A stretch of DNA of 64,000 nt from Galerina marginata (lineage: Eukaryota > Basidiomycota > Agaricomycetes > Agaricales > Galerinaceae). The DNA is taken from contig JAECYW010000018.1 in assembly GCA_023014335.1 (NCBI GenBank), positions 248,001 through 312,000 of the forward strand. The letters are read 5' to 3'. The first letter of the stretch is position 1. Each line of letters opens with the position of its first letter. This document shows, piece after piece, positions 1 through 12,326 of this stretch. The notes beneath the pieces were generated by a model. That model was given only the letters and a program-made list of their open reading frames with translations, ran no database searches and had not been told where the DNA came from. The position numbers and the translations under genes were made by a program.

Positions 1-3000
1 GAGGAGGAGAGCTCCGACAATGAGCGCGAGGTGACGGCGACGCCTCCTGCAAGAGCCAAGGCTGCCAAGGTATGTCCGTCTCCCTTCCTTACAGTTTCAC
101 GCCTGATTTTTTCATTGACAGAAACGCCGTGGCCGTCCCCCGGGAAAGCGCAATGCTGTTGAAGAGAGCACTGAGGACAACGAGCGTGAAGACTCGGAGG
201 ATCCTGAACCCCCTGCCAAGGTAATAACCACACTTACTGCATGGTTAATGCTTTTGCTTATGGTCCTCTGCAGCGTCGTCGTGGTCGGCCTCCCAAAGGA
301 GCTGTTGTCGCACCGGCCGTCATGTTAGTATCCTGTTTTGACTCTCGCAACCTACGTGGCGGGCCCATGGGAGTGGGTAATTTGAGGCTTCGCCTACTGG
401 GGAAGAAATGTGCAGACTTCATCGCACATCCTCTTCTCTACGTGACCTGGCAGACTTTATCGCTGGGTTGAGCAGACTATTTCGCTCTTTTGGGGAGGAC
501 GTGTGCGGATCCACGCGCATGTTCAATCCATTATCGGTAGACTGTCACAGAGCTCCCTACTCCTATGACTGTCCACGTAGGCTCGGAAACCTGTGCTGAT
601 TATTTTTTAGCCTAGCCCCAAGGACTACCCGCGCCTCTGCGCGTTTGTAAGTCTCTCGTTATATTGGCTTGGACCTTTCGTTGACAACCTTCATTTTTAC
701 AGAGCAGTGGCTCAGTCAGGGTATGTTTCTCCTTACTCGTAAGCGTATGCCTTTCGCTGACTGTTTTCTTCAATAGAACGGCTAGTGCACCGGCAACGTA
801 AGTGTCTCTAGACTTGTTTAGGTACTTATTTCTGACACAAACATTCTTTAGTGCACCTCTTCCAGTCCCTGCGACCAGGTAATTGCCATTGCTTCATTTA
901 CTATTATTCTATTTACTTACCTATTGTATGTAGGTTTAAACTCAAAGGAGTTGTCATAACGGCCCCAGTGGCTAAACCTCGTCCTACTCCTCGTCGCCCA
1001 TCCCCAGGATACCGCAAATTGTGTATGCAGGATGAGGGATACAGCCATGCTGTCACCAAGAAGTGGCAGCGTGCTTACCATCACGCCAAGCATGGCGGCA
1101 GGCGTATGGAGTACGACGATGATGACGAGGATGACGAAGACGACGAAGACGACGAAGACGACGAAGACGAAGCCGACGTAGGTCGAGGGGACGATAGCCG
1201 CCGCGATGGTGGGCCTGACAAGGACCACGATGGAGGCAATCGCGACACCAATGACACAAACCACGACGAGTCTGGCGACTACGAAGGCGACGCGAATACT
1301 GGGGGTGGCCAGCAAAACTACCGATCCTCAGGACAAGAATCGCATGGTTTTCGAGCACCCTCGGTCGACGTCTTTTCGGCGGGCCCACCTGGCATGCCCA
1401 ATAAATTTACCCGCGGCCTTTTCGCGCCCACTCCCCCTCTGGAAAGTGACCTGTCTGGTAGCGACTACGAGGCAACGGTGATGGCTGCGAAAGTCACCCG
1501 GGCCTTTCGCAACCGAAGGCCAATTTCTGTTGACAGAGATCATGACGACGAGGACGACAGCGCTCTCCAGGCTGAGGTGGTCCCGTCGAGTGCTCCTCTC
1601 GCAGAGGAGGATGCTATAATGTCCAGCCCGGCTCCTGCTGATGATGCGAGCTATGTTGGCACCGCAGCTGTTATGCGGAAACACGGTACTCGTGTGCATG
1701 CCGCTGGGGGTGTTGCCGGCAACGACGAGCCTCTCATGGACAGCCGTGCCCCCGAGCCGTTGGAAAAGGCTTCGGTGCCTCCCTCTGCCGAGAACGAGGG
1801 TCGTCGCTTGGATGGCGAGGATCCCTTGACGCATGATCGTGGCGACGACCGCAAAGGGAAGGGTCGAGGTGGTCGCCCAACGAAGGTGATGCACGAAGAC
1901 GCCGAAGACTTTGGCATGCGCTTCACGGCCGAAGCCATTGCTAAAGCTGAGGAGCATGAGTGCACCGTGGAGACTTTCGTCAAGGCTTCCAAGGTCAAGC
2001 TGCTTGAGAAGCGTCCACCCAATCCCTGGAATCTTCATCAAGCAGCTGAAGCGAGGCTTCAAGCTGTGCCTGGGGAAGGCCGTACGTTCTTTCTTATCTT
2101 AAACATGTTTTCTTTTCACTTATTTCTTCTTAACAGGTAATGCTTTTGTCAGTCGTGCCCGGGGCATCTATAACGAAAGGATCAACCCCGAAAATCATAC
2201 TGAGGAGGAAATCAAGGCCTACAAAGAAGAACTCTATGACAGTCTCAAGGGTCTGGCTGCGCTTCCCGGGGCGTTGAAGGCACCAGTGAGTCGAATGAAC
2301 GACAATGTGAATGAGGTCAAGACTACAGTGAGTTTTATACATATTCTCATTGAGATTCAGGTTTGCTGACTGGATCTTAAGATGGCGGGGTTGGCACTGT
2401 TCAACCCTGATATTCATCATCTTGACTTTGCCCTCTACACTGGGACTGATCAAGCTGCCCGCCAGATTTCGGGCATTGTCACTGCCTCCCAGGTTGTTCT
2501 GGATATGATGAAGGAGGCCGACAATGCTATTATGGTCCAGGAAATGGTGGACTTGTTCACGGGGATGTTAAAGTAATATTACTACTGTCTTTTTGTATTG
2601 TGGCTAACCTACTTCTATTAGGGCAAGGATAGGCAAAGCCAAAGTTTCCGAAGCTCTGAACAAAAACAAGGGGGACACTCATCTGAGGGCTAAACAATCT
2701 GCTCTGTACGTTTTAGGTCTGATTCAACATTTAGCTATCTAACTGATTCATTTTTAGCGTGTCATCTGCTGTCCAAGAGGATCGGAAAGGCAAAAAGCGG
2801 GCGGATATACCAATGGTTCTTCAGGAGCACACGAAAATTATCCCAACCAGGAAGGATGGGGTTGACAGTGCTGTCGCCCATGACTTCCGTAGTGTCTTTA
2901 CTACCCGTCTTCTTAATATGCTAAGTATGTTGTCTGTTTTCTTTCTTTCTTGATACTTAATCTGATTTATTTATACAAAGATGATCTCATCTCCACGGTG

Positions 3001-4103
3001 TCTACTGCCAGTATTCGGACCACCATGTCCTGGACCAAGTTCGGGAATCTTGCACTCTCATTCAGTCTCCAAATTGTTGGCTGGCCCCATGGGGTCCTTC
3101 ATGTACCTGGCCGGTATTTTGATTGTACCAAATTGGGATTGAATGATTGGAAGCATCTCTTTGAGTTGTCTTCTGATGGGGTTCTCAAGGTTGTACCTTG
3201 GACACCTGGTAAGTCTTTCTTTTTATTTTGGGCTGCCTTCAAAGCACTTACCTCGTTTTGACAGTTGAAAAGGGGATCATTGTGGGATCATTGACTTATG
3301 GGGAGATTCCTCTTGTTGTCAGTGACCAGGGCATTACTCTTCTCTATGCCAAGGATATAAAGGAGAAGAAGAAGAAAGTGACTGTCCGAGGTGCTCTAAA
3401 AGTGCCTTTGCCTGCTGGAACCCCCCTTCTCTCTCCTTCACCTCCTCCAACCCCTCATATCCCTCATCCGAAACATTCCGAAAAACCCCAGCCCAGAAAC
3501 ACACACTTCCCTTCCTCTAATCATGGTGCCTATCATCAAGACTCTGCAGCTCATTCTGTTCAAGCTCCAGATGAATTTTTGGGCTATAAAATTGTTGATG
3601 AACCTACTGGAGAGAGGGAGCTTTACCGCTATGACCAGCCTGAGATTGCTGTTTTGCGGAAGGAGGCTACTGCTTATGAACAAGAACTTCAAACATCTTA
3701 CCGAGGAGACATGGGTCGCTATGCGTATCGTCGACTGGCGGTTCCTTTGACAGATAGGCCATTTCTGATGGCCCCGGGTGTTGCTCCTCCTTCTCATATT
3801 CCCTCCAATGCTTTTTACCAGCAGTTGACCAAGCCTCCTTCCTCTCGACCTCTTCCACCTCGCCACCCTGCTACCAGGGTTCCTACAAATGCAATGGTCC
3901 ATCGTGCTCCTTCGGTTGCCCAGTCTCGGGCCTATGCTCCTTCTACATCTGGTCCTGGCTCCAATAATCCTCCTGCTATCATGAAATCACAATCCACCCA
4001 GTCCTTTTCTCGTCATGCTGGAAGTTCTGCTTTACAACCTCAGCCAGCATCACGTCCTGCTGCTCAGCCAGTTGCAGAGTCCAGTAGGATGGCCCAAGCT
4101 TGA
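1..4103 (+). CDS. AT-hook protein gene, left copy (5' end outside window, premature stop)
   Basis: Multi-exon gene entering from the left edge. Exons near 1-69, 121-220 and 274-309 encode an acidic stretch and two AT-hook cores, KRRGRPPGK and RRRGRPPKG, each on its own exon. After several tiny exons a large exon (about 930-2082) carries a proline/arginine stretch, a run of Asp/Glu and low-complexity text. Later exons encode FNPDIHHLDFALYTG, a TMSWTKFGNLALSF block and a proline-rich tail. Exon order, intron positions and text match the gene at 56725-60993. The frame stops at TGA 4101-4103 where the other copy has CGA; 26 further codons are open to TAG at 4182-4184, so the last ~27 residues are lost. 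AT-hooks bind the minor groove of A/T DNA, so a nuclear DNA-binding role is likely; the function of the rest is unknown to me. Confidence 0.75.
400..530 (+). other. Cluster of decayed constant-apex hairpins in an intron
   Basis: Inside the long intron (310 to about 610) of the AT-hook gene. Three clear hairpins: ATGTGC/GCACAT around AGACTTCATC (408-429), CCTGGC/GCTGGG around AGACTTTATC (446-467) and GAGC/GCTC around AGACTATTTC (470-487). A fourth, weaker one lies at 493-530. The apex is a diverged form of the AGAATCYTTC apex in the right-hand copy's homologous intron (60372-60492). Confidence 0.7.
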
Positions 4104-4289
4104 GTCCCCTATTACACAGATGACTATATGGATGAAGAGGAGGCTGCCGAACTTGCTAGATACCATTTGAACAGTGAGGCGTAGATGTGAGTTTGTTCAT
4201 TTGTTTATTTTGGTGCAACTTGTTTTGATACTTTATTATGACTATAGGTCTTGAAGTAGTTTGCCTGTTGTTAGAAAGGTTGTTCGGTT

Positions 4290-4390
4290 CAGTCATATTT
4301 TCATGCATTCGTATTCTGGCTTCTAAAGCCTGTCCTGTCTTTACATATTAGTATTCTGGGTTGGAAAGCCCGTCCTGTCATTACTTTGTC
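4290..4390 (+). repeat. 3' flank direct repeats of the AT-hook gene
   Basis: Two direct copies of a ~55 bp block containing TATTCTGG and CCTGTCCTGTC or CCCGTCCTGTC followed by TTAC. The right-hand AT-hook gene has three related blocks in the same relative place (56465-56605, opposite strand). This shows that homology between the two copies continues past the stop codon. Confidence 0.55.
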
Positions 4391-4559
4391 TACATTGTCT
4401 ATCGGTTGTTTTTATGCACCGACATTACACTCTTTGAATTAATCTCATATTCATTGACTGAGGTCTGGGGTGATCACACTAAATTATTTGTCAATTGCCT
4501 AGTGAGTGGGGTAAGATTGATCTGCTTAAGGTATTAAAATCTTTATAGCCATCTTGAAT

Positions 4560-5055
4560 AGTGTTTGGAAGTCCTAGTCTCAAGACTGGAAAAAGACCGC
4601 AGTCTGGTCTTTTGGTTTTTTAGCTTGAAAGACTGCAAAGAGACTGGTCTTGGGGGACTGGTCTCATTGGTTAAGACCAGTCTTTTGTACCCCAATATAT
4701 ACACTTTAAAATGCACCCAAGAACATCTCAATCGGTTAAAAACTGACAAAGTTACATTGGAAAATGTGAATATATTCGAAAAACAGTAGATAGTTTCTAA
4801 TTATTTTATTACTTTGTCAATTTTTCATGGATTTCCAGGTTCTTTGGCTAGTTTTAAAGCTAATTAGCATTAGATTAAGTCTACCGAGAGATATATTTAA
4901 TATTGTTTATGCAAAACTGGTTCACAACACGTTTTAAATAATTAATACCAAGACCAGTCTGTGGACTGCAACAGACCGCAGTCTTGGTGTTTTCCAGTTT
5001 TGTGCAGTCTTTGGTGGTCTTAGGACCAATGCAAACCGGTCCTAGTCTGTATTGT
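4560..5055. repeat. Inverted-repeat insertion rich in AGACTGGTCTT
   Basis: Both ends of this AT-rich block hold many copies, in both orientations, of AAGACCAGTCTT-type palindromes (near 4575-4690 and 4950-5050). The middle is AT-rich and lacks them. No equivalent lies in the right-hand copy, so it looks like a MITE-like insertion. Exact ends and target duplication were not resolved. Confidence 0.4.
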
Positions 5056-5119
5056 GATTGTACATTGATTTTATAGGCAAATGCCTGCAGTGTGTATAAA
5101 TTGTTTGGGCAAGACAAAA

Positions 5120-5405
5120 GATTTTATAACAGCTCTAAAATGTTTTCTGCAAGGCATAAATTGTTTTTGAGAGGCCAAAAAGGTTTTCTGGCAGGGTAAA
5201 AATATTTACAACTGCTGTAAAATGTTTTGTCTATGGCATTAATTGTTTTTAACTGGCCAAAAAGATTTTTTTGGGATTGTGAAATGTTTTGTGGAAGAGA
5301 AAAAGTGTTTTTAAGAACTCAAAAAGATTTCTTGGGTGGTGAAATGTTTTACAACTGCTATAAAATGTTTTGAATGTCTCATAAAGTATTTTAGAAGCAC
5401 TTGGG
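5120..5405. repeat. Phased AAAATGTTTT array, left copy
   Basis: About thirteen consecutive 19-22 bp units each begin with a TAAAATGTTTT-like word (variants TAAATTGTTTTT, AAAAAGATTTT, GAAATGTTTT). The spacing is about two helical turns. It lies between the AT-hook gene and the satellite, as the matching array at 55840-56300 does in the other copy. Confidence 0.7.
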
Positions 5406-8400
5406 ATGATTTCTGACATCTTGCGGTGACTTGCGGTGACTTGGTTCATACCAAAGTAGGTATCCATATCACTTGCGGAAGTCTTGCGGTGACTTGCAAT
5501 CATTTGGAGTGCCTTGATAATGCCCTAAGATATGTGTGTTTCTGGTTTCTGAACTTCCTGTTGCTCATGTCTTCATAGTCCTTGATAATTTTACGAACGT
5601 GCTTGGGAGCATTCTGTGAGAAGCATCTTACTGAAGAAGGTATCTATATCACTTGCAAAAGTCTTGCAGTGACTTGCTTTATACCAAAGTAGGTATCCAT
5701 ATCACTTGCAGAAGTCTTGCGGTGGCTTGCAGTGACTTGGTTGATATCAAAGTAGGTATTCATATCCCTTGCGGTGGCTTGCGGTGACTTGGTTCATATC
5801 AAAGTAGGTATTCATATCACTTGCGGTGACTTGCGGTGCCTTGGTTCATACCAAAGTAAGTCTTGCGGTGGCTTGCGGTGACTTGGTTGATATAAAAGTA
5901 GGTATTCATATCCCTTGCGGTGGCTTGCGGTGACTTGGTTCATATCAAAGTAGGTATTCATATCACTTGCGGTGACTTGCGGTGACTTGGTTCATACCAA
6001 AGTAGGTATCCATATCACTTGCGGAAGTCTTGCGGTGACTTGCAGTCATTTGGAGTGCCTTGATAATGCCCTAAGATATGTGTGTTTCTGGTTTCTGAAC
6101 TTCCTGTAGCTCATGTCTTCATAGTCCTTGATAATTTTACGAACGTGCTTGGGAGCATTCAGTGACAAGCATCATACTGAAGAAAGTATCTATATCACTT
6201 GCGGAAGTCTTGCGGTGACTTGTGGTACCTTGGTTCATACCAAAGGGTATCCATATGACTTGCGAAAGTCCTGCGGTGACTTGCGGTGACTTGGTTCATA
6301 CCAAAGTAGGTATCCATATCACTTGCGGAAGTCTTGCGGTGACTTGCGGTCATTTGGAGTGCCTTGATAATGCCCTAAGATCTGTGTGTTGCTGGTTTCT
6401 GAACTTCCTGTTGCTCATGTCTCCATAGTCCTTGTTAATTTTACGAATGTGCTTGGGAGCATTCAGTGACAAGCATCATACTGAAGAAAGTATCTATATC
6501 ACTTGCAGAAGTCTTGCGGTGACTTGTGGTGCCTTGGTACATACCAAAGGGTATCCATATCACTTGCGAAAGTCCTGCGGTAACTTGCGGTGACTTGGTT
6601 CATACCAAAGTAGGTATCCATATCACTTGCGGAAGTCTTGCGGTGACTTGCGGTCATTTGGAGTGCCTTGATAATGCCCTAAGATATGTGTGTTTCTGGT
6701 TTCTGAACTTCCTGTAGCTCATGTCTTCATAGTCCTTGATAATTTTACGAACGTGCTTGGGAGCTTTCTGTGACAGGCATCATACTGCAGAAAGTATCTA
6801 TATCACTTGCAGAAGTCTTGCAGTGACTTGTGGTGCCTTGGTCTGTACCAAAGGGTATCCATATCACTTGCGAAAGTCCTGCGGTGACTTGCGGTGACTT
6901 GGTTCATACCAAAGTAAGTATTCATATCCCTTGCGGTGGCTTGCGGTGACTTGGTTTATATCAAAGTAGGTATTGATATCACTTGCGGTGACTTGCGGTG
7001 ACTTGCTTTATACCAAAGTAGGTACCCATATCACTTGCGGAAGTCTTGCGGTAACTTGCAGTCATTTGGAGTGCTTGATAAGGCCCTAAGATATGTGTGT
7101 TTCTGGTTTCTGAACTTCCTGTTGCTCATGTCTTCATGGTCCTTGATAATTTTACGAACGTGCTTGGGAGCTTTCTGTGACAGGCATCATGCTGAAGAAA
7201 TTATCTATATCACTTGCAGAAGTCTTGCGGTGACTTGTGGTGACTTGGTTCATACCAAAGTAGGTATCCATATCACTTGCGGAAGTCTTGCGGTGGCTTG
7301 CGGTGGCTTGCGGTGACTTGGTTCATATCAAAGTAGGTATTCATATCCCTTGCGGTGGCTTGCGGTGGCTTGCGGTGACTTGGTTTATATCAAAGTAGGT
7401 ATTGATATCACTTGCGGTGACTTGCGGTGACTTGGTTCATACCAAAGTAGGTATCCATATCACTTGCGGAAGTCTTGCGGTGACTTGCAGTCATTTGGAG
7501 TGCCTTGATAAGGCCCTGAGATATGTGTGTTTCTGGTTTCTGAACTTCCTGTTGCTCATGTCTTCATGGTCCTTGATAATTTTACGAACGTGCTTGGGAG
7601 CATTCTGTGACAAGCATCATACTGAAGAAGGTATCTATATCACTTGTAGAAATCTTGTGGTGACTTGGTTCATACCAAAGTAGGTATCCATATCACTTGC
7701 GGAAGTCTTGCGGTGGCTTGCGGTGGCTTGCGGTGACTTGGTTCATATCAAAGTAGGTATTCATATCCCTTGCGGTGGCTTGCGGTGGCTTGCGGTGACT
7801 TGGTTTATATCAAAGTAGGTATTGATATCACTTGCGGTGACTTGCGGTGACTTGGTTCATACCAAAGTAGGTATCCATATCACTTGCGGAAGTCTTGCGG
7901 TGACTTGCAGTCATTTGGAGTGCCTTGATAAGGCCCTAAGATATGTGTGTTTCTGGTTTCTGAACTTCCTGTTGCTCATGTCTTCATGGTCCTTGATAAT
8001 TTTACGAACGTGCTTGGGAGCTTTCTGTGACAAGCATCATACTGAAGAAGGTATCTATATCACTTGTAGAAATCTTGTGGTGACTTGGTTCATACCAAAG
8101 TAGGTATCCATATCACTTGCGGAAGTCTTGCGGTGGCTTGCGGTGACTTGGTTCATATCAAAGTAGGTATTCATATCCCTTGCGGTGGCTTGCGGTGGCT
8201 TGCGGTGACTTGGTTTATATCAAAGTAGGTATTGATATCACTTGCGGTGACTTGCGGTGACTTGCTTTATATCAAAGTAGGTATCCATATCACTTGCAGA
8301 AGTCTTGTGGTAACTTGCAGTCATTTGGAGTGCTTGATAAGGCCCTAAGATCTGTGTGTTTCTGGTTTCTGAACTTCCTGTTGCTCATGTCTTCATGGTC

Positions 8401-8960
8401 CTTGATAATTTTACGAATGTGCTTGGGAGCTTTCTGTGACACGCATCATACTGCAGAAAGTATCTATATCACTTGCAGAAGTCTTGCAGTGACTTGTAGT
8501 GCCTTGGTTCTTCCCAAAGGGTATCCATATCACTTGCAGAAGTCCTGCGGTGACTTGCGGTAACTTGGTTCATACTAAAGTAGGTATCTATATCACTTGT
8601 GAAAGGCCTGCGGTGACTTGCAGTCATTGGGAGTGCCTTAATCATGCCCTAAGATATGTGTGTTTCTGGTTGCTGAACTTTCTGTTGCTCATGTTTTCAC
8701 AGTCCTCAATTATTCTACAAACATGCTTGGGAGCTTTCTGTAACTAGTATCATACTAAAGTAGTTGTTTACAGATGTCCTGCATGACTTGTGGTGACTTG
8801 GTTCATGCTAAAGTAGGTATTTCTATCACTTGCATAGGTCTTGCAATGACTTGCAGTAACTTGGTTCATACTTAAGCAGCTATCTATTTTACTTGCAGAA
8901 GTCTTGGGGTGACTTGGTTTATACCAAAGTGGCTATCTATTTCACTGACCAAAGTCCTGC
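5405..8960. repeat. Large TTGCGGTGACTTGG satellite with 420-bp higher-order repeat
   Basis: Tandem array built from 10-mers such as CTTGCGGTGA and CTTGCGGTGG and from ~42 bp blocks ending in CAAAGTAGGTATCCATATC. These alternate with a ~190 bp block containing TTTCTGAACTTCCTG. Part of it is a near-perfect 420 bp higher-order repeat: sequence from about 7260 recurs at about 7680, and identical 93-codon frames start at 7402 and 7822. The short open frames are by-products of the repeat. Divergence increases toward both edges. Confidence 0.9.
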
Positions 8961-9381
8961 AATAACTCAGCCTCTATCAACACTGGAAAAAATGCTACAA
9001 GGAGTGGGCAGTAGAAAACTTTTTTTAATTCTAGGACCCCTGGTACTCTTGAAGAATATTTTTCTTTTTTTTATTTGAAAACATTTTTTACCTATCTATA
9101 TTTAGATATTTTGTATGAAACATTTTGGATAGTGAAAACATTTTGCATTTATTTATTTTTAGAACAGCTAAAACATTTTCTCTCAAAAGATTTTTTGAAA
9201 TGTTTTTATCATTTGGGAAAACTTTTTTATTTAAAAACATTTTTCTAAATGTTTTTATCATTTAGCAAAAACATTTTGTCAAAAATGATTTGTATAAATC
9301 ATTTTTGGGCAGCCTCTAGGCTGTATTTCCTATCAGTAATTAAACAGCCTAATAGGCATGTAGTTGGGGGCCACTGAAGTG
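8960..9381 (-). repeat. Conserved terminal block of the AT-hook element, left copy
   Basis: Read on the minus strand from 9381 it starts CACTTCAGTGGCCCC, continues with GATAGGAAATACA and AAAACATTTT-type motifs, then a block containing CCAGGGGTCCTA. The same order occurs on the plus strand at 52463-52800. Homology over ~330 bp at the same relative position defines one end of the large element. To its right lies the SR/coiled-coil gene, cut without its 5' part. Confidence 0.75.
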
Positions 9382-9382
9382 A

Positions 9383-11499
9383 AGTTACGACGAGAGGACT
9401 CCTACCAGCCCATCTGCTCACCGACGGCGGGATCGCAACCGCGACGACGAACCAAGTTTCCGGAGGAGGGATTACAGCGACCGACACCACACACGGTCTC
9501 GGTCTCGGTCTCGTTCGCGCTCTCGGACACCAACGCGCAGTACACGACGAGAGAGGCGGGACAGTATCGCGTCCAGCACAGGCGCTGACTCGCGGCTGGG
9601 CCCTCAGAGATCGACCTCAATGATTGTGGATCCACCCGTGACAAACAATAACGAGGCATTTAAAACACCCGCACCTGCCACAACGCCTGCGACCATACAT
9701 CCAACTACAACAAGCAATACAACCCAACCCGAGGGCTCAGCAGCGTCTCTTCCTACCCCATCTTCCAACATGGCCGTTCCTCTTTCTGCTCGCTTGCAGG
9801 ATTCCGCTGCCAGAACCTCCGCTAGCTCCAGTCCAGCACCTACAGTCGAACACAAAGGGCTACACAATTTGCGTGCTTCTGAACCGAACCCCGGCCAGTC
9901 ATTGGTGCCTCCAACACCCAGCACGCCAACCCAAGTTTCCCAGTCACCAATGGGCTTTGACCAGCACCAGCCACCTCCGCCACCAGGGCCAGCACCACTC
10001 CAACCACCGCATCCCCTGCCTGAAGTCCCAGAATCATTAACCTTTGACTCTGCTTCTCCGACCGTCGAACTCGATCCAGATAGCAAATCCGTGATATGGG
10101 ACGAAAGAATAAAGTAAGTTTTCCTTTCATGTCCTATCGACCATTTCTAACCTTGAACTACGTACAGAATAATGGCGAACTGTGTCGAAGCGTTTGACCG
10201 TCTCACCACTTTAGAAGAAGAACACCAAGCCGCCCTCCAAGTCGTTCAAAGCCAATTTTACAGCGCGCTCTCAGATGAAAACAAAGCGCGTCTCACAGAA
10301 GAACTCGACACCCTCGTTCAACAACTCGACGATGCCAAGCAGGCGTACGAAGAAGCCCAACAAGAACTCCTCAATATTGATTCTTGGGACAGTGCCATTG
10401 AAGACGCCTTGCAAGAAACACAAGCTCAGATTGTTAGATGCGCGAAGGAGCTGAACGGCACGGCTATGGAAATGAAGGCGGCCCTCGGGGACATCAGCAC
10501 GTTCAGGCCACCCCCTCTTCTCTTTCTACCCACCGACTCGGACGACGAGGACACGCTTGCCATGGATGTGGACGAGCCCTCCAACAAACTGGCTACAAAC
10601 AGGGGTTCGCGGAAGAGGCAGCGAACAATGCAAGATGTGGATGGGCCTTCACAGGGGCGGGCTGATCCCAGCGCAACGAAGGAGGAAATGGACAAGTACC
10701 TCGACAAACTCATAGAGCTCGAAGAGAAGGCGCAGACGCTCAGGAACGATATCATCGGGCGCGATCGTGAGGCGCGCGAGGAGCTTGAGGGCATGATCGA
10801 GATGAAGTTAGACAAGCTCATGGTCGCGCAGTCCAAGTTGCGGAAGGCCCAGGACAAAAAGAGGAGGGAGGAGGAAAAGGAGAGGGAGAGGCGACTTGGG
10901 GAGGTGAAGGCAGAGGTGGACCTCACGGGCGATCAGGTTGGCAAGTTGGCCGTTGAGATTGGGGAGCTGCTCTTGCGGGTTGATAAGCTCGAAGGCGATG
11001 TTGCGGCGGAGAAGAAGGAATGGCACGAAAGTTTTTTGAAGGTGCTAGAGGTACGAAAATCCCAATCTCAAGTTCGTCAAGCACAACCAACTAATATTAT
11101 TTATCTTTCCAGGTAGAAAAACGGCTCAGAGTCAGCACCATCACCCAAGAGACACAGCAACGCGCCGTCAAAACCCTCGAAGCCGCTCTTGAAGCATACA
11201 CATCCACCACCCGGCCTCCCTCTCCCCCGGCTTCTCCAAAAACACCATTGCCGCACTTCATACTGCAGGCGCTCGAGGACCAGCTCATCGACGCCATGCG
11301 CGCGACGGTGCAGCCGCTCGGGGAAGAGCTCCGGCGGGACGTGGAGGCGACGGTGCTGGAGAAGAACACGGAGCTGTATGGGACGGTGTGGACGATGTTT
11401 GACCGGACGATGAACGTGTTGAAGAAGATCAACGAGCAGGTGGAGGTGGGGGAGGCGACCCCGGGGATGTTGCAGGCTTTGGCCATGGTTCAGCAGTGA
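9383..11499 (+). CDS. SR-rich N-terminus plus coiled-coil protein, 5'-truncated
   Basis: Three exons, 9383-10113, 10168-11050 and 11113-11499, joined by GT-AG introns of 54 and 62 nt, give 666 residues. The open frame begins at the edge of the terminal repeat block with no clear ATG, so the 5' part appears lost. The N-terminal ~70 residues are Arg/Ser dipeptide-rich (HTRSRSRSRSRSRTPTRS), then a proline-rich linker, then long heptad-like stretches (EELDTLVQQLDDAKQAYEEA and following), an acidic patch and a KR-rich coil. A nuclear RNA-related or scaffolding role would fit SR repeats plus coiled coils, but I recognise no catalytic domain. A Met at 9620 could serve as start of a shorter product. 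Confidence 0.65.
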
Positions 11500-12326
11500 T
11501 TTTCTTGAGTGGCTCTTTTGATGGGCGGCGGGGCGGGGTGCGCATTGAGATCCTTGAATTTTGTGGGAAGTTTTTATATGGACTTTTTTCTGTGCTGTTT
11601 TTATTTTTGTGAGTACGTCTCGTAGGTTGTAGATATTTTAGCTTTTCACTTGCATTGTGCCGTGGTGTATAGATATTACTGTAATATTCTGAATGATAGT
11701 CCTTGATTCTTGGATGTTCGCAAGGAAATGGAATGGGTTTCACTGACCATGATGTACATTCCTTGTGCTTCAATGTCCAAAATAGGGCCAACCTTTTATC
11801 AAATGGCTGCGATCGTCACTCTCCAAGGCCAGTCAGAAGCAAACCATTTCTTGATTAAATTTACAGCTCAGAAGCAGTGGTAACATGATTCGCACTCCTA
11901 GACAATAATCCACTCAAACTAAACATCATGTATGCCTTTGGACTCAGTTTGACCTGTGCATTGGGTGAAGTAGGCGCCCCCGTACATGAAATTCAGACAT
12001 AAAAGAAAGCTCGGTGACAGTTTGGTGTTGGTGCAAGGAGAAGGCAAATCAGTGCCGGTGCATTGATACGCCCGGATAACCGAATTCGATGGTCAACCTC
12101 ATCCCAGCGCAACTCAAGAAATTGCTGCGCACAACAGGATAAATTCGTTGAGAGGCATATTGATGCTGGTCTTGCTGGATAGCTAGAATCGGACTCAAAA
12201 GTAACAGGTTCTGGCACCATTTTGGCCTCCATGCTCTTTGATGACGTTGCCATAAGGTTTACGGCGCACAACGTAGAGATCTGAAATTTGAAAGACTGTA
12301 TTAAATAAGCTTGAGGTTACCGCCGA
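11500..12326. other. 3' flanks between convergent genes
   Basis: AT-rich 3' region of the coiled-coil gene, then sequence downstream of the tnp2 transposase. A minus-strand open segment at 11993-12271, preceded by a plausible acceptor, could be an extra 3' exon of the transposase gene; I could not confirm its frame. Confidence 0.3.

Larger units (their letters stand above)
1..9381 (+). mobile_element. Large AT-hook-gene-bearing element, left copy (inferred, left end off window)
   Basis: Gene, 3' flank repeats, phased AT-rich array, satellite and terminal block occur here in the same order as at 52463-60993 in inverse orientation. Satellite sequences differ but both copies keep CAAGTCACC-ACAAGT-like words. 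The terminus begins CACT, which recalls CACTA/CMC transposon ends, but no opposite end was found in the window. The mobile nature is inferred from the repeated unit and from its abrupt junction with a gene fragment. Confidence 0.55.

Noticed and set aside
917..2062. Minus-strand frames opposite the left AT-hook gene
   Set aside because: Mirror of the acidic repeat exon; no splice logic and no homologous conservation on that strand.
5405..8960. CRISPR-like array
   Set aside because: Repeats are contiguous and nested without unique spacers of constant length, and the context is eukaryotic with spliced genes.
5230..9078. Small plus-strand frames in the left satellite
   Set aside because: They repeat with the satellite period, have no domain, and stop at arbitrary satellite variants.
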